Assembly: GCA_900757285.1 (NCBI GenBank)
Contig: CAAENI010000167.1
Coordinates: 1 to 5,036 of the forward strand
DNA length: 5,036 bases
Source: an uncultured Collinsella sp.
GTDB taxonomy: Bacteria; Actinomycetota; Coriobacteriia; Coriobacteriales; Coriobacteriaceae
Direction of reading: 5' to 3'
Positions 3,701 through 5,036 of the stretch are shown here, piece after piece. A program made the translations under genes and the position numbers. Every line of letters starts with the position of its first letter. The first letter of the stretch is position 1. Under the pieces are notes generated by a model that made no database searches, had not been told where the DNA came from, and saw only the letters and a program-made list of their open reading frames with translations.

Positions 3701-5036
3701 CACGTAACGGGCGGCCACGGTGCCGTCAAACGCTACCGTCTTACAATCAGCGGAACGTGCCCAATCGACCTCCTGGCTCGTCCAGTGGACGCCATCGAGA
3801 CTCGTCTCAACACGCATCTTGGTCACAGTGCCGTTGCCGGCGTCATCGCGCGGATAGTACTCGAGCTTATCGAGCTTGTAAGCGCGTCCATAGTCAACGG
3901 TAAGCGCCTTGCCCAGATCGTTGCCACCGGAGTGGAAACCGCCGTCGCCCGACTGGAACTCATGGTCGAAGGCGAGCTCGGCCTTATGGCTGCCGTAAAG
4001 TGAGCCCTCCCAGGTGATTTGCTCGGCGTCGGGGACGTTCCGCCACGGATCGAGTGCGGAGTTCGCCTCGAGCACATCGCTCCAGGCGGAGTAGCCCTCG
4101 GCGTTGCGCGAACGAATCTGGTAGGTGTGCTTGCTATTGTAGGCGAGGTCGGTGTGCGTGAACTCGGCCGCATCACCCACGGCAAACACAGTGCCGTCGA
4201 CCTTAAGGTCGTAGGAGGTAGCACCATCGACCTTTCCCCAGGTGAGCTTGATGCTCGTTGGGGTCGTGACGTCCTCGGGGGCAGCAAGGTTCGTGGGTGC
4301 GGAGAGGTTCTCGTTGAGGCGATCGGCTGTGAGCGTGGCGTCGGCGTTCACGAAACCGCCCAGCTCGAGCGTCTGCGCCGCCGCAGCAACATCGGTCTTC
4401 GCGAACTTGACGTAGACCTTGGGGTTCGTGGTGATCTTGGTGTTGTTAAAGCTCTCGCCCCGCTCGGCCTCGGTGCCGTCCACATCGCTGCCGTAGTGGT
4501 TGAGGTTAGGGGTCTCGCTGTAGAAGTAGACCGCCTGGCCGGCCTCGGGGGTCGCGGTGTCAAAGGTCTCCTGCGAGTCGACCTCAACCACGTTGAGCGC
4601 GGATCCGCCGTTCTTGGCGACGACGCTCATGGGCTTGGCGGACACGTTGGCCACGAAGGTCGTGGTGCGATTGGAGTCGTAGCCGTTGTAGCCACCCTGC
4701 GAGGCTTCGGCGGTAAAGGTCGCGGTGCCGCCTGCGGCCTTGGATCTGTAGACGGTGCTCACATGCTCACCGTAGGAGATATTGTCGATCGTACCGTAGG
4801 AATCGTCCTCAGTCGTGTTGTTCTCGATGGAGGAGCCGTCGTCCTCGTACTGCGTAAAGGTGCCGTCGCCCTCGGTGGCGAAGAACTCGACGATACGCTG
4901 GCTGCGGTCGGTACCCTTGGTGTTGGTGTCGCTCACGGCCTCGGGGTTGTTGTTCTCGGCGTACATCGGCACGATAGCGTTGGCCTTCACAAACAGCGGC
5001 AGCTTCCAAAGCGGAGCCTCGTAGTTGTTGAGAACC
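788..5036 (-). CDS. Sortase-anchored multimodular GH31 glycoside hydrolase, C-terminal part (start outside window)
   Basis: Secreted surface exo-glycosidase of family GH31; 1415 codons are visible and the N-terminus and catalytic barrel lie beyond 5036. The frame is open to the edge, and the internal GTG at 4988-4990 is not a start because the preceding codons encode the GH31 segment ending LPLFVK. Modules in order: GH31 C-terminal beta domains (5036-4601), an unassigned beta region (4600-4301), FN3 (4300-4058), CBM32-like (4057-3635), dockerin-like (3610-3419), cohesin-like (3400-2981), a divergent galactose-binding-like module (2968-2465), Big_2 Ig-like (2455-2180), FIVAR (2176-1979), CBM32 (1969-1475), FIVAR-like (1459-1244), FIVAR-like (1231-1022), a Gly/Asn/Ser linker and an IPNTG anchor. 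The architecture recalls the large host-glycan hydrolases of Clostridium perfringens. The closest fit I recall is the GH31 alpha-N-acetylgalactosaminidase group, but alpha-glucosidase, alpha-xylosidase or alpha-galactosidase activity cannot be excluded without the barrel. From typical GH31 lengths I infer a full protein above 2000 residues. It is transcribed toward its own terminator at 726-769. Confidence 0.93.
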   Translation of the reverse strand, partial: VLNNYEAPLWKLPLFVKANAIVPMYAENNNPEAVSDTNTKGTDRSQRIVEFFATEGDGTFTQYEDDGSSIENNTTEDDSYGTIDNISYGEHVSTVYRSKAAGGTATFTAEASQGGYNGYDSNRTTTFVANVSAKPMSVVAKNGGSALNVVEVDSQETFDTATPEAGQAVYFYSETPNLNHYGSDVDGTEAERGESFNNTKITTNPKVYVKFAKTDVAAAAQTLELGGFVNADATLTADRLNENLSAPTNLAAPEDVTTPTSIKLTWGKVDGATSYDLKVDGTVFAVGDAAEFTHTDLAYNSKHTYQIRSRNAEGYSAWSDVLEANSALDPWRNVPDAEQITWEGSLYGSHKAELAFDHEFQSGDGGFHSGGNDLGKALTVDYGRAYKLDKLEYYPRDDAGNGTVTKMRVETSLDGVHWTSQEVDWARSADCKTVAFDGTVAARYVRMTPLASVGNFFSASEIAIYKTDGTDGFAVGSNLNKATISDGDYSNMKNYLGLENREPDTPTFGSQIRDHFADLNDNGVYDVYDYSFTMAGLDGGTKQKGKVAGSLAVIPSKTEVEAGDEITVDVYAADAKNVNALGALVNFKSDQFEFVSESIAQDGSTAGMENLSREKVQFADRTQTINLAFANRGDGKLYNGTGAVASFKLKAKTAGKVELPSTSWLIGPACDALEFASDGTVTMPDVPQPTVAEYGQDAFNITMTNDELTTDDGTNVEKLIQQKSYNALFDNNEGDNGFEFLWNWSGNWDSEGKLPSYVKLPTTMTFAFKTPSKLDSVEVVNRNGGNGTVQKIKAVVTFEDGSTQEFAGGEYDSFRARYAFGLSAENKGKKATKVEVTPLEASGDQMLTLREVNFNYTQGVEAIEGVELGKNQTEFFEGDITPVDAKATPESAGYPYVTVESSDPSVVSVSAVQAGDSVSYYLRANKAGKAKITVASVLDPSKTASYEVEVKAGVDTSALVAALSKAAGYSESVYTKDSYAALTTAVEAAQKLLDGGQGSYSKKDVADATAKIEKAIDGLKMRPVDEKILINTPENRKNVKVAGFSSEADYEGSNAVNALDGDERTLWHSDWAHGTGMPQYLSVDLGRDYDLTDVTFLPRQDGGTNGDIFEAEILVSDTADGYEMGTAVSMGTFAFDNDGHVLTDRGDWKQMSFGAARGRYVTVKVIHAGGGNVDAYCSMAELKFYGTAVPDPVAKDDLATAIEKVDAEVAAGDLKAGDYTEASWTALENALASARAILSDKNATQDEVDQALRALESARGALEKTPVAPVENPTKKQLKALVKQAKETDTRGKTAESVKALTDAITYAEDVLGDENASDTQLQAAYDQLKLAIESLKDADSGNQGGSGNQGSGNGSNGGNQAGKPAGDKAQGSKKNGSAIPNTGDQTAATVATVGGLGAIIAAIGAFFHRRSKAK
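791..901 (-). other. Sortase cell-wall sorting signal (IPNTG, transmembrane helix, basic tail)
   Basis: IPNTG (884-898) is a conservative variant of LPxTG with Ile for Leu. It is followed by DQTAA, a hydrophobic helix VATVGGLGAIIAAIGAFF and a basic tail HRRSKAK ending at the TAG (788-790). All three parts of a class A/E-type sorting signal are present in the right order and spacing. The protein should be cleaved between T and G and joined to peptidoglycan. No sortase gene is in the window. Confidence 0.95.
902..1015 (-). repeat. Low-complexity Gly/Asn/Ser/Gln wall-spanning linker
   Basis: Codons here encode GNQGGSGNQGSGNGSNGGNQ and then a Lys/Gly/Ala run. GNQ occurs three times and GNG or SNG repeats between. 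It lies directly before the IPNTG signal, the usual place for a peptidoglycan-spanning linker. The repeated codons make it a likely site of length variation between strains. Confidence 0.8.
1022..1459 (-). other. Tandem FIVAR-like repeats 2 and 3
   Basis: Repeat 2 (1459-1244) has LATAIEKVDAEVAAGDL, DYTEASWTALENALASARAI and DEVDQALRALESARGAL. Repeat 3 (1231-1022) has LKALVKQAKETDTRGKT, ESVKALTDAITYAEDVL and TQLQAAYDQLKLAIESL. The same helix spacing recurs, and the short Pro-containing joint TPVAPVENPTK separates the two. They form a rod between the last binding module and the wall linker. Confidence 0.85.
1475..1969 (-). other. CBM32 (F5/8 type C) carbohydrate-binding module 3
   Basis: This is the most typical of the three binding modules: SNAVNALDGDERTLWHSDW (WHSDW at 1823-1837), then QYLSVDLGRDYDLTDVTFLP, RQDGGTNGD, AEILVSDTADGYE, RYVTVKVIHA and a closing SMAELKFYG. 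The D-G-D-x-x-T-x-WHS-x-W pattern and the L-x-V-D-L-G strand are F5/8C hallmarks. It is flanked on both sides by FIVAR repeats. Confidence 0.92.
1979..2176 (-). other. FIVAR helical repeat 1
   Basis: About 66 residues, VDTSALVAALSKAAGYSESV onward, with YTKDSYAALTTAVEAAQKLL and DVADATAKIEKAIDGL. This is the FIVAR pattern (L...I..A..l....YT..Sw..l..al..A..vl...........v..a...L..ai..L). These three-helix units occur in many Gram-positive surface glycosidases. Confidence 0.88.
2180..2455 (-). other. Big_2-type bacterial Ig-like domain
   Basis: The pattern VTVESSDPSVVSVSA, then YYLRANKAGKAKITVAS and a terminal ASYEVEVKA is the classic Big_2 arrangement (W/V-x-S-S-D-P-x-V-x-x-V, then A-x-x-x-G-x-A-x-I-T). 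It is probably a spacer that carries the binding modules away from the wall. Confidence 0.8.
2465..2968 (-). other. Divergent galactose-binding-like module 2
   Basis: A beta-sandwich of about 165 residues with the outline of a galactose-binding-like fold: YNALFDNNEGDNGFEFLWNW early, then LPTTMTFAFKTPSKLDSVEV, a NRNGGNGTVQKIKAVVTFEDG strand pair, KATKVEVTPLEASG and a closing LTLREVNFNY. It lacks the WHS/WHT motif of the third module and instead carries three Trp within seven residues (2792-2812). Ligand unknown. Confidence 0.6.
2981..3400 (-). other. Cohesin-like domain
   Basis: The segment has a cohesin or cohesin-like beta-sandwich pattern: SLAVIPSKTEVEAGDEITVD, VNALGALVNFKSDQFEFVS, then INLAFANRGDGKLYNGTGAV, followed by ASFKLKAKTAGKVEL. 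The VxxGDxhxVxV opening, the aLga-xhxFDpxxhe-like middle and the G-x-ha-x-hxFKhKA strand are the features I used. Cohesins bind dockerins. Here one lies directly after a dockerin-like unit in the same chain. Confidence 0.75.
3419..3610 (-). other. Dockerin-like domain (two calcium-loop repeats, first degenerate)
   Basis: The second repeat, DLNDNGVYDVYD (3449-3484), fits the type I dockerin calcium loop, with D, N, N, D and D at positions 1, 3, 5, 9 and 12, followed by a helix-like YSFTMAGL. The first repeat, NLNKATISDGDYSNMKNYLG, keeps the dockerin helix pattern (DY..MK.YLG), but its loop is one residue short and lacks the acidic position-5 ligand. The two repeats lie about 40 residues apart, within normal dockerin size. 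The module sits immediately before the cohesin-like domain. Confidence 0.7.
3635..4057 (-). other. CBM32-like (F5/8 type C) carbohydrate-binding module 1
   Basis: The F5/8C beta-sandwich pattern is visible: AELAFDHEF, then GGFHSGG, LTVDYGRAYKLDKLEYYPR, MRVETSLDGVHW, ARYVRMTPL and a closing SASEIAIY. Where a typical module has WHS, this one has FHS (3929-3937), so the usual Trp is replaced by Phe. The role is presumably galactose- or GalNAc-type glycan binding, inferred from the family. Confidence 0.82.
4058..4300 (-). other. Fibronectin type III domain
   Basis: The segment opens SAPTNLAAPEDVTTPTSIKL, then has TWGKVDGATSYDLKVDG and closes TYQIRSRNAEGYSAWSD. This is the usual FN3 pattern: a Pro-rich A strand, the W of strand B, a Y in the C strand, and Y-x-[IV]-R-x-x-N-x-x-G near the end. 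It probably spaces the catalytic part from the binding modules. Confidence 0.85.
4601..5036 (-). other. GH31 C-terminal beta-sandwich domains (end of catalytic region)
   Basis: The first visible residues, VLNNYEAPLWKLPLFVKANA, followed by IVPMYAENNNP, match the stretch just after the GH31 barrel, where LP-x-FV+-G/N-AI-P is strongly conserved (LPLFVK at 4985-5002). The following RIVEFFATEGDGTFTQYEDDG (YEDDG at 4835-4849) is the DUF5110-like distal beta domain hallmark of GH31. The catalytic aspartates lie upstream, outside the window, so activity and specificity cannot be read here. Confidence 0.85.

Noticed and set aside
3407..4003. Plus-strand open frame of 198 codons
   Set aside because: It is antisense to the CBM32-like and dockerin-like modules, shows no family motif and has no ribosome site. 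It is a shadow of the real gene.
4988..4990. GTG as the start codon of the large gene
   Set aside because: The frame continues upstream to the window edge with conserved GH31 sequence (EAPLWKLPLF), so the gene starts outside the window.

Overview
The window reads entirely on the minus strand and looks like chromosome from a GC-rich (roughly 60% by eye) Gram-positive gut anaerobe. A Coriobacteriia lineage such as Collinsella is my best guess. The basis is the codon usage, the clean AGGAGGT-type ribosome sites, the sortase-anchored multimodular glycosidase, and a PurE whose glycine loop resembles that of anaerobic Firmicutes. The genus is inference, not proven by the sequence.

Layout in the direction of transcription (right to left). 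Positions 5036-788 hold the C-terminal part (1415 codons) of a very large secreted, wall-anchored enzyme. It enters the window inside the end of a glycoside hydrolase family 31 (GH31) catalytic region. It then runs through an unassigned beta region, an FN3 domain, a CBM32-like (F5/8C) domain, a dockerin-like EF-hand pair, a cohesin-like domain, a second divergent galactose-binding-like module, a Big_2-type Ig domain, a FIVAR helical repeat, a third, typical CBM32, two more FIVAR-like repeats, a Gly/Asn/Ser/Gln linker, and an IPNTG sorting signal with membrane anchor and basic tail. A strong rho-independent terminator (726-769) closes this unit.

After a 150-base spacer with a candidate promoter and a 7-bp inverted repeat comes purE (570-106), the class I N5-CAIR mutase of purine synthesis. 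Thirty-five bases beyond its stop, a new reading frame with a good ribosome site begins at 70 and leaves the window. Its product is not recognised, and its N-terminus does not look like PurK.

The two parts are functionally separate. The right part is a surface glycan-degrading machine, probably for host glycans, held in the wall by sortase and carrying several glycan-binding modules. The left part is housekeeping purine metabolism with its own promoter. The most notable feature is the dockerin-like and cohesin-like pair inside one sortase-anchored glycosidase, which suggests enzyme clustering at the cell surface.
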